Positions 1 to 8,970 of a DNA stretch of 64,000 nucleotides are shown piece by piece. Positions within the stretch are counted from its first letter, which is position 1, and each line of letters opens with the position of its first letter. The position numbers and the translations under genes were made by a program. Where the stretch lies: NCBI GenBank assembly GCA_947259185.1, contig CAMYKT010000004.1:1-64000 (forward strand), given 5' to 3'. Origin of the DNA: an uncultured Methanobacteriaceae archaeon (GTDB lineage Archaea > Methanobacteriota > Methanobacteria > Methanobacteriales > Methanobacteriaceae). The notes beneath the pieces are model-generated. The model had not been told where the DNA came from. It did no database searches and saw only the letters and a program-made list of their open reading frames with translations.

Positions 1-837
1 AGCACTACCATACATGATAATTCCAATTAATAATCCAGCTATAATGGAGTGAATAATAATGTAACCTCCTGCTGCCATGGTAGCTGCACCGGCTAATGGG
101 TTTTCTTTACCAACCTCCGCCATAAAGCCGGCATAAACTCCAATCATTCCCAGAGCAAATGGAGCAGCAACAATAGCTGCTATTATCAAAAACATAACTG
201 ACATCATTACATTAGCTTTTCTTTCACGTTTTAATGCTAGTACTGCCCTCAAATCTTCAGCCACAGTTTCAATAATATCTGAAAGACTTCCCCCTGCTCT
301 TCTACCTTCCAGTATCATTCTGAAAGTTCTATCCAAGTTTTTAGATTGTAATCGCTCCCCCATGGAAAGAATAGCATCATCAAAAGTTCTTCCGATTTTT
401 ATTTCAATTACTGCCCTTTTTAATTCATCAGTAAGAGGTCCACTTCCATGTTTAGAAACATCTTCCAGAGCCGTCTCTACACCGACACCGGCCCTTAAAA
501 GGGAAGCGATTTGTCTCAAAAAATCAGGAGTATTCTGCTCAATAGCATCTACCCTTTTTTCCATCATATAAAATACATATCCTCCCATAATGACAGGTGG
601 AATAAAAAATCCAATTATTCCTGCAATTAAAGCATTTACACCCACCAGTGCTGAAACAAGTACCGCAAGGATACTGATTCCAAAGCTGGCAATTAAAGCT
701 AGAGTAATGACATCAGAAGCTTTTACATACATTCCTGTCCTGATTAAAATTTCTTGAAGCCTTACCAGAAATTTTTCTGGAATGATGCTGTCTATAGCAC
801 CTGAAACCGGAGATAATATTTTGGGGATTGCTGCCAA
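1..837 (-). CDS. Type II secretion system F / TadC-like membrane protein (partial)
   Basis: The 3' end is cut by the window edge; 279 codons are visible. The frame has hydrophobic pairs at about residues 43-65 and 66-90, a soluble stretch with a motif rich in Arg and Gly (EGRRAGGSL, near 178-186), and further membrane segments near 208-232 and at the visible end. This is the layout of the GspF/FlaJ/TadC platform proteins that anchor pilus or archaellum assembly ATPases in the membrane. No ATG fits. I chose TTG at 837 because AGGTG lies six bases upstream (844-848); GTG at 846 is the alternative. A TATA box is visible near 887-896. The ATPase partner would lie outside the window, so which filament it serves cannot be told. 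Confidence 0.8.
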   Translation of the reverse strand, partial: MAAIPKILSPVSGAIDSIIPEKFLVRLQEILIRTGMYVKASDVITLALIASFGISILAVLVSALVGVNALIAGIIGFFIPPVIMGGYVFYMMEKRVDAIEQNTPDFLRQIASLLRAGVGVETALEDVSKHGSGPLTDELKRAVIEIKIGRTFDDAILSMGERLQSKNLDRTFRMILEGRRAGGSLSDIIETVAEDLRAVLALKRERKANVMMSVMFLIIAAIVAAPFALGMIGVYAGFMAEVGKENPLAGAATMAAGGYIIIHSIIAGLLIGIIMYGSA

Positions 838-885
838 TTCATACACCTAAGTCTATTCTATAATAAATATTATGTTATTAAGTTA

Positions 886-897
886 TTTATATATAAG
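886..897 (-). promoter_or_regulatory. TATA box for the T2SS F-like gene
   Basis: On the minus strand the sequence TTATATATAAAT lies about 54 bases before the TTG start at 837. A transcript starting about 26 bases downstream of the box would have a leader of about 28 bases that includes the AGGTG ribosome site. Position and sequence fit an archaeal promoter; this is inference from sequence alone. Confidence 0.45.
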
Positions 898-961
898 GGT
901 TATAAAATGCAATTACAAAAAATACACGTTAAGAGTTAGTTTTAATTCCAGTACGATATAA

Positions 962-1966
962 TCAGTGTATCACCGAAGGGAGTTTAGATAATTTACGGGC
1001 TTTATTTTTTATTAAGACTATATCCTCTATCCTCACGCCCCATTCACCCTCTAAATATATTCCAGGTTCTATGGTAATCACCATGTTTTTTTCCAGATTT
1101 ATTTCTTCCCGGGAGGATATGGAAGGTTTTTCATGAACTTCCAAACCTAATCCATGTCCCGTTGAGTGGATAAAATTATCTCCATAGCCATAATCTTTTA
1201 TGACGTCCCGGGCAACTTTATCTATTTCACAGGCAGATATTCCGGGTTTTATTGATTTAATTGTTTCTTTTTGTGCTTCCAGGCAAATGTTTAATACTTC
1301 TTCCTGTTTTTCAGTCTCAACTATGGTACGGGTGCAATCAGATGAGTAATTTTCCCAAACAGCACCCCAGTCAATAAGTAATGGATATTCCAGTTTATTG
1401 GATGTAGGATAGGCATGAGGAAGGCTTGACCGTGACCCACTAGCAATTATGGTTTCAAATGCTTCATTTTGAGAACCATTAATTTTCATTAAATATTCAA
1501 GCTCCGCTGCCAGTTTCCATTCATTTTTTTTAAATTCTAATTGATTAAACGATTTTTCAGCAATAGAGATGGATTTTTTTATGGAATTGATCTCATCTGA
1601 AGTTTTTATCATGCGGGATCTTTCAATTACATCATTTATTTCCATGTCAAAATTATTTTTTATTTTATTATAAAATCCAACTTTCATGGATTCCTCAATT
1701 CCCAATTTAGGAAATTTTTGAGGTTTAATTATATTTTTTAATTCTTTTAATGACTCAAATACCTGAAAAGGGATCCTGGAAGTTTTACTGGCTTCTTCAC
1801 TATCCATTTTAGATACCAGTAACAAAGGATCATCTTTTAGAACTAAAATTGAAAAGCCTGAAGGTTTAAAACCACTTAGATAAAATATATTTTCTTCTTT
1901 TAATAGCAGCATGGCAGGGATTTCTTCTTTAAGCATCTCATCTAAAACTTTATTGACTCTATCCAT
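962..1966 (-). CDS. M24 family metallopeptidase (Xaa-Pro dipeptidase-like)
   Basis: The 334-residue protein has an N-terminal creatinase-like domain (about 1-125) and a C-terminal pita-bread peptidase domain. The five metal ligands of the M24 family can all be assigned: D199, D210, H271 in STGHGLG, E300 in TIEPGIY and E314 in RIED. The family removes N-terminal residues next to proline or splits Xaa-Pro dipeptides in the cytosol with two metal ions. Length and domain order match archaeal Xaa-Pro peptidases. The start ATG has AAAGGAG upstream. The HIT gene lies 32 bases upstream on the same strand and may share its transcript. The exact substrate is not shown by the sequence. Confidence 0.9.
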   Translation of the reverse strand: MDRVNKVLDEMLKEEIPAMLLLKEENIFYLSGFKPSGFSILVLKDDPLLLVSKMDSEEASKTSRIPFQVFESLKELKNIIKPQKFPKLGIEESMKVGFYNKIKNNFDMEINDVIERSRMIKTSDEINSIKKSISIAEKSFNQLEFKKNEWKLAAELEYLMKINGSQNEAFETIIASGSRSSLPHAYPTSNKLEYPLLIDWGAVWENYSSDCTRTIVETEKQEEVLNICLEAQKETIKSIKPGISACEIDKVARDVIKDYGYGDNFIHSTGHGLGLEVHEKPSISSREEINLEKNMVITIEPGIYLEGEWGVRIEDIVLIKNKARKLSKLPSVIH

Positions 1967-1998
1967 GAAATAGAACTCCTTTATAAATAATCCTCAAA

Positions 1999-2478
1999 TT
2001 AGTTTGAATATATATTTTGATTTATAATTAGTTGTTTTTGAATTAAATTTTTCAATTTAAGATGCGTTTTTTCAGGTATTTTTCGCTCCACTGGTTGAGG
2101 AATATAGCCAAAGTCAGGGTCCTGGAAATTTATATCATCGAATTTGATTGGTTTTTCATATCGAGGTATGAAATGCCAGTGCACTTCTGGTTTTGGATTT
2201 TTATAGCGATAAGCAGAGTTTTTGAAGCAGCTCCAATTGAATAAAGTAGGATTAAGCGTTTTTGAAACTGCTTTTTCAAGCATGACTACTACTTCGCCAA
2301 AATCAATCCATTCATCTTTTTTTAATTGATTTAAATCCTTGCAGCTTCTTTTTAATGCAACTACGCATGTTCCCAGGTATCTTTGAGATGGTGCCAGGTA
2401 AATAATCCAGTTACGGGTTTCATAGATTTTTTCCCCATAATAACCTTCCAGGGCACAATATTCACATTGGGTACGCAT
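1999..2478 (-). CDS. HIT family nucleotide-binding protein
   Basis: The 159-residue protein carries an N-terminal Cys-x2-Cys (C5, C8), as in zinc-containing HIT proteins, and the HIT signature as HWHFIPRY with H100 and H102. The third His of the classical HxHxH is Ile here, a variant I know from other HIT proteins. HIT enzymes hydrolyse or transfer nucleotides from dinucleoside polyphosphates or nucleotide conjugates. The start ATG is preceded by GGTGATTT. It is first in a probable two-gene transcript with the M24 peptidase and diverges from the alcohol dehydrogenase gene. The substrate cannot be inferred. Confidence 0.8.
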   Translation of the reverse strand: MRTQCEYCALEGYYGEKIYETRNWIIYLAPSQRYLGTCVVALKRSCKDLNQLKKDEWIDFGEVVVMLEKAVSKTLNPTLFNWSCFKNSAYRYKNPKPEVHWHFIPRYEKPIKFDDINFQDPDFGYIPQPVERKIPEKTHLKLKNLIQKQLIINQNIYSN

Positions 2479-2609
2479 TAAATCACCACTGATTTTAATA
2501 AATGTAATTATTTAAACCGTTAGATAAAATATCCCGATAATATAATTATATCAATAAATTAATATAAGCATAGGATACAATCAACATTTAATATCTCTAG
2601 GTGTTAATT

Positions 2610-3770
2610 ATGGTTCAAGAAAATTATCTCAGAAAATTTGTGGCACCTGAATTTATTTATGGATCAGGGTCCCGGCTTCTTGCTGGTCGATATGCAAAAA
2701 ATTTGGCTGCTAAAAAAGTTCTGATTGTAACCGACACGGGAATCATGAATCTTAATATCTTAGTCGAACTTGAAGAAGTTTTAATTGAGCAAAACCTGGA
2801 ATATGAAATTTACTCCAGCATATCACCTAATCCACGTGATAAAGAAGTTATGGATGGTGCTGATGTTTTCAATAGTGAAGAATGTAATTTAATTATTGCC
2901 CTGGGTGGGGGAAGCCCCATGGATTGTGCAAAAGGTATTGGAATTGTATCATCTAATAGAAATAATATATTGGAATTTGAAGGTGTGGATCAGGTCCCAT
3001 TACCTTCCCCTCCTTTAATATGCATCCCTACCACTGCAGGCACATCTGCTGATGTTTCTCAGTTTGCTATTATTCTAGATTCTATAAAAAAAGTAAAAAT
3101 TGCTATTATAAGCAAAACCATGGTTCCAGATGTTGCTTTAATTGATCCTTTTACCACTTTAACCATGGATAAAACTTTAACTGCCCATACTGGATTCGAT
3201 GCGCTGGTACACTCTTTTGAAGCTTATGTTTCCAATGCCAGCTCCCATATTACCAATATACATGCCCTTGATTCTATAAGGCTCATATCATCCAACATCA
3301 TACCCACTATAAAAGACCTGCAGAATCAGCAGTTCAGGTCAAAAATGATGTTGGGTAGTTTAGAAGCAGGATTGGCATTTTCAAATGCGAGTTTAGGTTT
3401 AATTCATGCCATGGCTCATAGTTTAGGAGGATTATTAGATTTATCTCATGGAGAATCTAATGCCATACTCCTGGAACATGTAATTGATTATAATTTCTCT
3501 GAAGTGCCTGAGAAATACCTGAAAATTGCCCGTGCCATGGGGATAGATCAAAATGGACTTAGTTTAGATGAAAAAAAGGATTCTCTTTTGAATTTCATTA
3601 AAAAACTTAAAAAAGAAGCAGGTGTGGATACAAGTCTAAAAAAACTGGGAGTGCGTGAAGAAGACTTTCCATCTCTAGCATTAAAAGCCCTGCAAGACCC
3701 CTGTATAGTTACCAACCCTCGCCGACCTTCTGCAGAGGATATTGAGGAGATATACCAGAATGCCTTCTGA
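2610..3770 (+). CDS. Iron-containing alcohol dehydrogenase
   Basis: The 386-residue protein is a full-length type III (Fe-dependent) alcohol dehydrogenase. It shows the NAD(P)-binding GGGSPMD at about 99-105, the TTAGTS loop near 141-146 and the four expected metal ligands D197, H201, H266 and H280. These enzymes interconvert alcohols and aldehydes in the cytosol. I prefer ATG at 2610 to an in-frame GTG at 2601, because that GTG is part of the AGGTG ribosome site, six bases before the ATG. The 3' end overlaps the following histidine kinase gene by 11 bases, so the two are probably translationally coupled. The natural substrate is unknown. Confidence 0.92.
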   Translation: MVQENYLRKFVAPEFIYGSGSRLLAGRYAKNLAAKKVLIVTDTGIMNLNILVELEEVLIEQNLEYEIYSSISPNPRDKEVMDGADVFNSEECNLIIALGGGSPMDCAKGIGIVSSNRNNILEFEGVDQVPLPSPPLICIPTTAGTSADVSQFAIILDSIKKVKIAIISKTMVPDVALIDPFTTLTMDKTLTAHTGFDALVHSFEAYVSNASSHITNIHALDSIRLISSNIIPTIKDLQNQQFRSKMMLGSLEAGLAFSNASLGLIHAMAHSLGGLLDLSHGESNAILLEHVIDYNFSEVPEKYLKIARAMGIDQNGLSLDEKKDSLLNFIKKLKKEAGVDTSLKKLGVREEDFPSLALKALQDPCIVTNPRRPSAEDIEEIYQNAF

Positions 3771-5262
3771 TGATTACCAGGAATGGGATACATTACGGGA
3801 AAAAATTATTGGATTAGGAGAACATTCCATACAAAAGAGTTATTACCCCAAATTACAGGAACAATTAAAAGAATTAGAAAGGTTTAAAACATTACTGGAT
3901 CACTCCAATGATGCTATATTCCTTATTGAAGTTGTTTCAGGAAAATTAATGGATTTGAACCAGTCGGCATTTTATCAATTAGGTTACGATTATTCTGATA
4001 TTATTGAAAGAAGTATTTGGGATCTGATAATTTCACAAGACCACTCCGAATTTAAGAAAATATTCACCATTAGTAATAGGGACCTGGATGAATCCAGATG
4101 GACTATGGAAACTCAATTTATAAAAAAAGATGGCTCTATCATTCCCATGGAAGTTAGTTTAAGTCTGGTAATTTTTAGTGGTGAAAAATATTCAGTGATG
4201 GTGGCCAGGGATATTACAGAACGGTTAATTGCAGAGGAAGCTCTTAAAAAATCAGAAGATTATTACCGGACCATATTTGAAAATTCCAGTGCAGGGATGA
4301 TTATCCTGGAAAAGGATACCACCATATCTCTGGCCAATAGTGAAGTAGAATCCATTACCAATTATCCCCGAAGAGAAATTGAAGGCCAGAAAACTATTAA
4401 AGATTTTTTATCCCCTGATTATCTGGAAGATATTACAGGTATCCACAAAACCCCTGTGGGAGAAACTGTAAAAGAAGAATATGAAGCGGATATTATTGAC
4501 CGGTATGGGAATAAAAAACATGTATTTATAACTTTAGCCCCCATTCCCCATAGTGATAAACATTTGGCATCTATTCTGGATATCACTGATCGTAAGAAAT
4601 CAGAAGAAAAAATAAAAAACTCTCTTAAAGAAAAAGAAGTTTTATTACAGGAAATCCATCATCGGGTGAAAAATAACCTGCAGATTATTTCCAGCCTCCT
4701 CAATTTACAAACCTCAAATATCCGGGATCCTCTAGATTTAGAAATATTCAAGGAAAGTCAGGATCGAATCAAATCCATGGCTTTGATACATGAACAGCTT
4801 TACCGATCCCGGGACTTAGCTAGTATCAATTTTGCCATATACATCCAGCAAATAATGTCCCATCTGTTTTACTCCTATACATTTAAAGATAAAAATATCA
4901 AATTGAAGCTGGAATTGGGAGATATTAATCTGGAGATAGATACTGCCATTCCCTGTGGCCTTATAATAAATGAAGTGGTAAGTAACTGCCTTAAACATGC
5001 TTTTAAAGGAAAAAATGATGGTGAAGTAAAGATTGTTTTTAAAGAAGAAGAAGGATTGTATCATTTAACCATATCCGATAATGGAATCGGATTCTTACTT
5101 AAAAAAATGGAAAAAAGTACTTCTTTAGGGCTAAAACTGGTTCAGATGCTGGTGGACCAGATAGAAGGAGAACTGGAAATTGATAGTAAAATGGGAGTGA
5201 TTAATTCAGGGACCTCTTTTTATATCAAGTTCCAGGAGTTGCAATATAAAAAGAGAATATGA
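3760..5262 (+). CDS. PAS-PAS sensor histidine kinase (HisKA_2 type)
   Basis: This 500-residue protein has no membrane segment. A short coiled stretch (about 25-45) is followed by PAS domains at about 40-155 and 165-280, each ending in the DIT linker. Then come a dimerization domain with EIHHRVKNNL (phospho-acceptor His at 300 or 301) and a HATPase domain with N-box (NEVVSNCLKH) and DNGIGF. It would sense a soluble or cofactor-bound cue and phosphorylate a receiver protein. The start is ATG at 3760 with GAGGAG nine bases upstream; an in-frame TTG at 3742 is less likely. It overlaps the dehydrogenase gene. No response regulator is adjacent, so its partner is unknown. Confidence 0.9.
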   Translation: MPSDDYQEWDTLREKIIGLGEHSIQKSYYPKLQEQLKELERFKTLLDHSNDAIFLIEVVSGKLMDLNQSAFYQLGYDYSDIIERSIWDLIISQDHSEFKKIFTISNRDLDESRWTMETQFIKKDGSIIPMEVSLSLVIFSGEKYSVMVARDITERLIAEEALKKSEDYYRTIFENSSAGMIILEKDTTISLANSEVESITNYPRREIEGQKTIKDFLSPDYLEDITGIHKTPVGETVKEEYEADIIDRYGNKKHVFITLAPIPHSDKHLASILDITDRKKSEEKIKNSLKEKEVLLQEIHHRVKNNLQIISSLLNLQTSNIRDPLDLEIFKESQDRIKSMALIHEQLYRSRDLASINFAIYIQQIMSHLFYSYTFKDKNIKLKLELGDINLEIDTAIPCGLIINEVVSNCLKHAFKGKNDGEVKIVFKEEEGLYHLTISDNGIGFLLKKMEKSTSLGLKLVQMLVDQIEGELEIDSKMGVINSGTSFYIKFQELQYKKRI

Positions 5263-5363
5263 TACAAATGTAATTTGAAAATAATTAGGGAGTAGAGGGA
5301 TAATATTAAAAATGATTTTAATGTAAATATTTCAGGAATTTTAAAACACGGTTACATAGAAAG

Positions 5364-5371
5364 CATTATAT
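5364..5371 (+). promoter_or_regulatory. TATA-like element for the site-2 protease gene
   Basis: CATTATAT is centred about 28 bases before the ATG at 5397, and there is no Shine-Dalgarno site in between. The spacing would place the transcription start at or within a few bases of the ATG, that is, a leaderless mRNA. This is inferred from spacing only. Confidence 0.4.
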
Positions 5372-5396
5372 GTTAAAAATTAGTTTCTATTAATAT

Positions 5397-5987
5397 ATGG
5401 TAAAATTTAGTTCTAGTGAAATAAGAGATATAATCATTTCCATGCTGGTTATAGCAGCAGTGTTTTCTTATGTCCTTTCGGGACGGAATATTGAAATTGC
5501 AACCCAATATTATTTTATAAGTTTAATTGGAGTAGGTTCTGGATTTGTACTCCATGAATTAGCCCATAAACTAATGGCTATTCGATATGGTTTCTGGGCA
5601 GAGTATAGATTATGGGTAGAAGGTTTATTCCTGGCTTTAGTTACTGCCTATTTTGGATTTGTATTTGCCGCGCCGGGAGCAGTTTATATCCATGGAACTT
5701 ATATAAAAGACGATGAGAATGGTAAAATATCACTGGCAGGGCCGGTAACCAATATTATTCTGGCATTATTTTTCTTTGCCTTAATTCCCCTCTTTCCAGC
5801 CAATTCAACTGTGGGGGCCATAGCCTTTTTAGGTTACTACGTAAATAGCTTTTTAGCACTATTTAACCTGATACCATTCAGCGTACTGGATGGTGCAAAA
5901 GTATTTAGATGGAATCCTCTGGTATGGGTTTTAGCTGCAGGAATAGCTTTCTTCATGACCTTTAATTCCATGTTTAATATAATTTAA
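5397..5987 (+). CDS. Site-2 protease family (M50) membrane metalloprotease
   Basis: A polytopic membrane protein of 196 residues. It has the zinc-binding HELAH (H53, E54, H57) inside a hydrophobic segment and the second conserved motif NLIPFSVLDG (D165), with the AGP turn (SLAGPVTN, about 112-119) characteristic of M50 proteases. Such enzymes cut substrates within the membrane. It lacks PDZ or CBS domains and is short, as in the minimal archaeal and bacterial group. There is no ribosome site before the ATG, and a TATA-like box sits at the distance expected for a leaderless message. It is followed 23 bases later by ycaO on the same strand. Its substrate is unknown. Confidence 0.85.
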   Translation: MVKFSSSEIRDIIISMLVIAAVFSYVLSGRNIEIATQYYFISLIGVGSGFVLHELAHKLMAIRYGFWAEYRLWVEGLFLALVTAYFGFVFAAPGAVYIHGTYIKDDENGKISLAGPVTNIILALFFFALIPLFPANSTVGAIAFLGYYVNSFLALFNLIPFSVLDGAKVFRWNPLVWVLAAGIAFFMTFNSMFNII

Positions 5988-6010
5988 TTCAAAAAAAATA
6001 AGGGGATTTT

Positions 6011-7204
6011 ATGTTTTCTGATATTCCAGTTAAATATTTTGGATGTACTCATCGGGCCCTGAAGCCTTCCCAAACCATAAAAAATGTGGAAAAGAAATTA
6101 AAAACTGCAGGGGTTACCAGGGTAACTGAAATTACTCATCTAGACCGGGTAGGAATTCCAGTTTACTCTGCTATCCGTCCTACCGCTCAGGAAGGTGCGG
6201 TAAGTATATATGCGGGTAAAGGAGCAACCACACAGCAAGCTAAGGCATCGGCTATGATGGAATCTTTTGAAAGATATTCTGCAGAAAAACAAACCACCGA
6301 TAAAAAAAGAATTGTCAAAGGTAGTTATGAAGATATTTCAAATAGTTTAAATCCTGAAGCACTTATTTTACCCCAAAAAATATCCCTGAATGAAAATTTA
6401 GAGTGGATAGAATCACAGGATATCTTCTCTGAAGATAAAATTATGATTCCAGCTAATTCTGTTTTTCATCCTTATGAATGTGACAATGCCATTAACCTAT
6501 TCAAATCTAATACTAATGGACTGGCTTCAGGCAATGTACTAGAAGAAGCCGTTTTCCATGGGATTACAGAAGTAATTGAAAGAGATGCCTGGAGTATATT
6601 TGAAGTTAGGAAAGAAAGTACTACTGAAATTGATTGTAATGGTGTTGATAATCCCATAATAATTGATTTGATGGGTAAATTTAGAAAAGCAGGCATTGAG
6701 ATAAAGTTGATGGATCTGACTGCCGATATTCAGGTTACCACCATGGCTGCTGTAGCAGATGATACTGTATTAAAAGACCCTGCTCTTTTAACCCTGGGAG
6801 TGGGAACCCACCTGGACCCTGAAATTGCAGCAATAAGGGCTATTACGGAAGTAGCCCAAAGTAGGGCCACACAAATTCATGGAACCAGAGAAGATACTGT
6901 TAGGGCTGTTTTCATGAGAAAAGCCGGCTATGAACGTATGAAAAGAATAAATAAACACTGGTTTGGCGAATCAAAAAAAATAATTGGTCTGGATGAACTA
7001 AAAAATAAGTCCAGTTCTTCTTTTAAAGAGGACATACAAATTACCACCAAAGAAATAAAAAAATGCGGGATGGGCAAAGCTTTTTATGTTGATTTAACCC
7101 GGGATGAAGTGAAAGTTCCAGTGGTTAGAGTTATAATACCGGGCATGGAATTATTCTCAGTGGACCCGGATAGGAAGGGAAAAAGGTTAAAATTGCGTAT
7201 TTAG
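6011..7204 (+). CDS. ycaO: YcaO-domain protein (probable McrA thioamidation enzyme)
   Basis: The 397-residue protein is a stand-alone YcaO domain. It has the ATP-binding segments expected of the family: ASAMMESFERYSAE near 78-91 and EEAVFHGITEVIERDAWS near 178-195. YcaO proteins use ATP to activate a peptide amide oxygen. With TfuA, the methanogen members convert a glycine of methyl-coenzyme M reductase subunit alpha to thioglycine (established genetically in Methanosarcina). The gene starts at an ATG preceded by AAGGGG and is followed directly by tfuA and a LarE-type sulfurtransferase. Assignment to McrA rests on the family and the TfuA pairing, not on a residue I can point to. Confidence 0.92.
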   Translation: MFSDIPVKYFGCTHRALKPSQTIKNVEKKLKTAGVTRVTEITHLDRVGIPVYSAIRPTAQEGAVSIYAGKGATTQQAKASAMMESFERYSAEKQTTDKKRIVKGSYEDISNSLNPEALILPQKISLNENLEWIESQDIFSEDKIMIPANSVFHPYECDNAINLFKSNTNGLASGNVLEEAVFHGITEVIERDAWSIFEVRKESTTEIDCNGVDNPIIIDLMGKFRKAGIEIKLMDLTADIQVTTMAAVADDTVLKDPALLTLGVGTHLDPEIAAIRAITEVAQSRATQIHGTREDTVRAVFMRKAGYERMKRINKHWFGESKKIIGLDELKNKSSSSFKEDIQITTKEIKKCGMGKAFYVDLTRDEVKVPVVRVIIPGMELFSVDPDRKGKRLKLRI

Positions 7205-7232
7205 AATGAATATTATTGATCAGAGTGAAAAA

Positions 7233-7877
7233 ATGTCAATTTCTTCTCTAAAAATCATAGTTTTTAGCGGTCCCTCTCTAAATCCTGAAGAAGGAATGGA
7301 AATCCTCAAAGCAGATTATAGGCCTCCTATAAAAAGAGGGGATGTTTTAGAAGCATTAAAAGGATCCCCGGATATTATTGTTATTATTGATGGTGTTTTT
7401 CACCAGCAACCGGCAGTATCCCATAGGGAAATAATAGAGGCTCTGAATGCAGGAGTTATGGTGGTGGGGGGATCCAGTATGGGTGCACTTCGAGCCTCCG
7501 AACTGGATGATCTGGGAATGATAGGTATAGGGTATGTTTACTCCCAATATAAAACTGGAAAAATAGAATCGGATGATGACGTGGCTGTGGTTTTTAGGCC
7601 GGATACCGGGGAACAGTTATCTGATTCTCTGGTAAGTATAGAATATAATCTAAAAAGAGCCTGTAAAAAAGATATCATATCTAAAAATGAGCTGGATACG
7701 ATATTGAATACTGCCAAATCAATATATTACCCCCATAGAACTTATAAAAAAATATTTAAAGAATCTGAAATAGAATCAGATGTTATAAAAAAACTTGTAA
7801 AGTTTTTAAATAATCACCCCTGTGATATTAAACGAAAAGATGCATTAGACGTTTTAAATTACATTAAATCATTATAA
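7233..7877 (+). CDS. tfuA: TfuA-domain protein, YcaO partner
   Basis: The protein shows the TfuA family hallmarks: an N-terminal IVFSGPSL segment, then IIDGVFHQQPAVSHREI and the GGSSMGALRASEL motif. TfuA partners YcaO in peptide thioamidation, and is thought to deliver or release sulfide (known for the family; mechanism not fully settled). I chose ATG 7233, which has AGAGTGA five bases upstream. ATG 7206, which would add nine residues, begins one base after the ycaO stop codon and has no ribosome site. The close spacing to ycaO and the next gene makes one transcript likely. Length is about 214 residues, normal for the family. Confidence 0.92.
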   Translation: MSISSLKIIVFSGPSLNPEEGMEILKADYRPPIKRGDVLEALKGSPDIIVIIDGVFHQQPAVSHREIIEALNAGVMVVGGSSMGALRASELDDLGMIGIGYVYSQYKTGKIESDDDVAVVFRPDTGEQLSDSLVSIEYNLKRACKKDIISKNELDTILNTAKSIYYPHRTYKKIFKESEIESDVIKKLVKFLNNHPCDIKRKDALDVLNYIKSL

Positions 7878-7894
7878 TTTTCAGGTGTTATTTA

Positions 7895-8956
7895 ATGGAA
7901 CTAGAAATCAAAATAAATACCATTCGAACGCTGCTTAAAAATAAAAAAATACTTTTAGCTTTTTCAGGTGGAGCAGATAGTACTATGGTGGCAAAAATTG
8001 CATCGGAGGTAGCTGAAACGGTTCTAGCTGTCACTATTGATAATGGTGTAATGCCCTCTGATTGTATCCACAATGCAGAAAATATTGCCCGACAGATAGG
8101 AATAGATCATATGGTTATAAGTGAGGATTACCTTTTGGATGAGCAATTTATAAAAAACAATCCTGAAAGATGTTTTATATGCCGAAATAAAATGTATAGT
8201 AAATTAGAATCCGTTGCCCAGGAAAAGGGTTTTAAATGCCTGGTGGATGGTACCAATATTAGTGATTTGCTCGAAGATCGACCGGGAATAATGGTAAATT
8301 ATCAGAAAAATATTTTCAGTCCCTTAGTAGAAGCAGGTATTACGAGGGAGGAGGTTTTAGATTTTCTAAAAAAAGAAGATATGGAATTTTCAACATCCAC
8401 TACCTGTTTAGCCACAAGAATATCCACCGGGAGTAAGATAACTACTAAAAAAATTAACCGGATTTCATATGCTGAAACTTTAATTAAGAACTTATCTTCT
8501 GCTAATTTTATTCGTGTTAGAGACCAGGATGATATGGGCATAATTGAAATGGATTCCTATAACAGCCTGTTAAATCCTAATACTCTCCAACACATAGATA
8601 ATGAACTAAAAGCAGTAGGCTTTAAAAAAGTTGTTCTGGATATTGGAGATTCAAGTAAAAAGAAAAAAGATTTAGTGATCTACAAACCCTGCAAAGATGA
8701 AGCAAATAAAATAATGTTTGAAACAGAACTACCTTATCCTATCAATATTGAATTAACCTGCATTGAACTTGAAAAAATGGGAATTGTTAAATGTTCTCCC
8801 GGTATGGGAATAGCCATGCTGGAAGTGGATGGCAGGAATGTTACCATCTTTAAAAAAGGAAAAATAGTTGCCAGAAGGGTAAAAGATCAGGAAGATGCTC
8901 AAAAATTATTAATTAAAGTTTTACCAAAAATTAGACGTTTTGTCATTGAAAAATAA
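7895..8956 (+). CDS. larE: LarE-type ATP-dependent sulfurtransferase
   Basis: The 353-residue PP-loop enzyme has the ATP pyrophosphatase motif SGGADS (24-29), the DGTN motif (118-121) and three cysteines, C93, C96 and C171 (in TTCLATR), arranged as in LarE proteins that bind a [4Fe-4S] cluster to carry sulfur. LarE proteins adenylate a substrate carboxylate and insert sulfur. The C-terminal 80 or so residues go beyond the usual LarE length of about 270 and end in a small basic alpha/beta-looking segment of unknown role. The ATG has AGGTG upstream, 17 bases after tfuA. Placement suggests a sulfur supply role for YcaO-TfuA, but lactate racemase-type cofactor synthesis or tRNA thiolation remain possible. 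Confidence 0.82.
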   Translation: MELEIKINTIRTLLKNKKILLAFSGGADSTMVAKIASEVAETVLAVTIDNGVMPSDCIHNAENIARQIGIDHMVISEDYLLDEQFIKNNPERCFICRNKMYSKLESVAQEKGFKCLVDGTNISDLLEDRPGIMVNYQKNIFSPLVEAGITREEVLDFLKKEDMEFSTSTTCLATRISTGSKITTKKINRISYAETLIKNLSSANFIRVRDQDDMGIIEMDSYNSLLNPNTLQHIDNELKAVGFKKVVLDIGDSSKKKKDLVIYKPCKDEANKIMFETELPYPINIELTCIELEKMGIVKCSPGMGIAMLEVDGRNVTIFKKGKIVARRVKDQEDAQKLLIKVLPKIRRFVIEK

Positions 8957-8970
8957 GTTTATAAAGTGAT

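Noticed and set aside
362..571. A 69-codon plus-strand frame at the left edge
   Set aside because: It is opposite the secretion F-type gene, which has clear membrane segments and family motifs on the minus strand.
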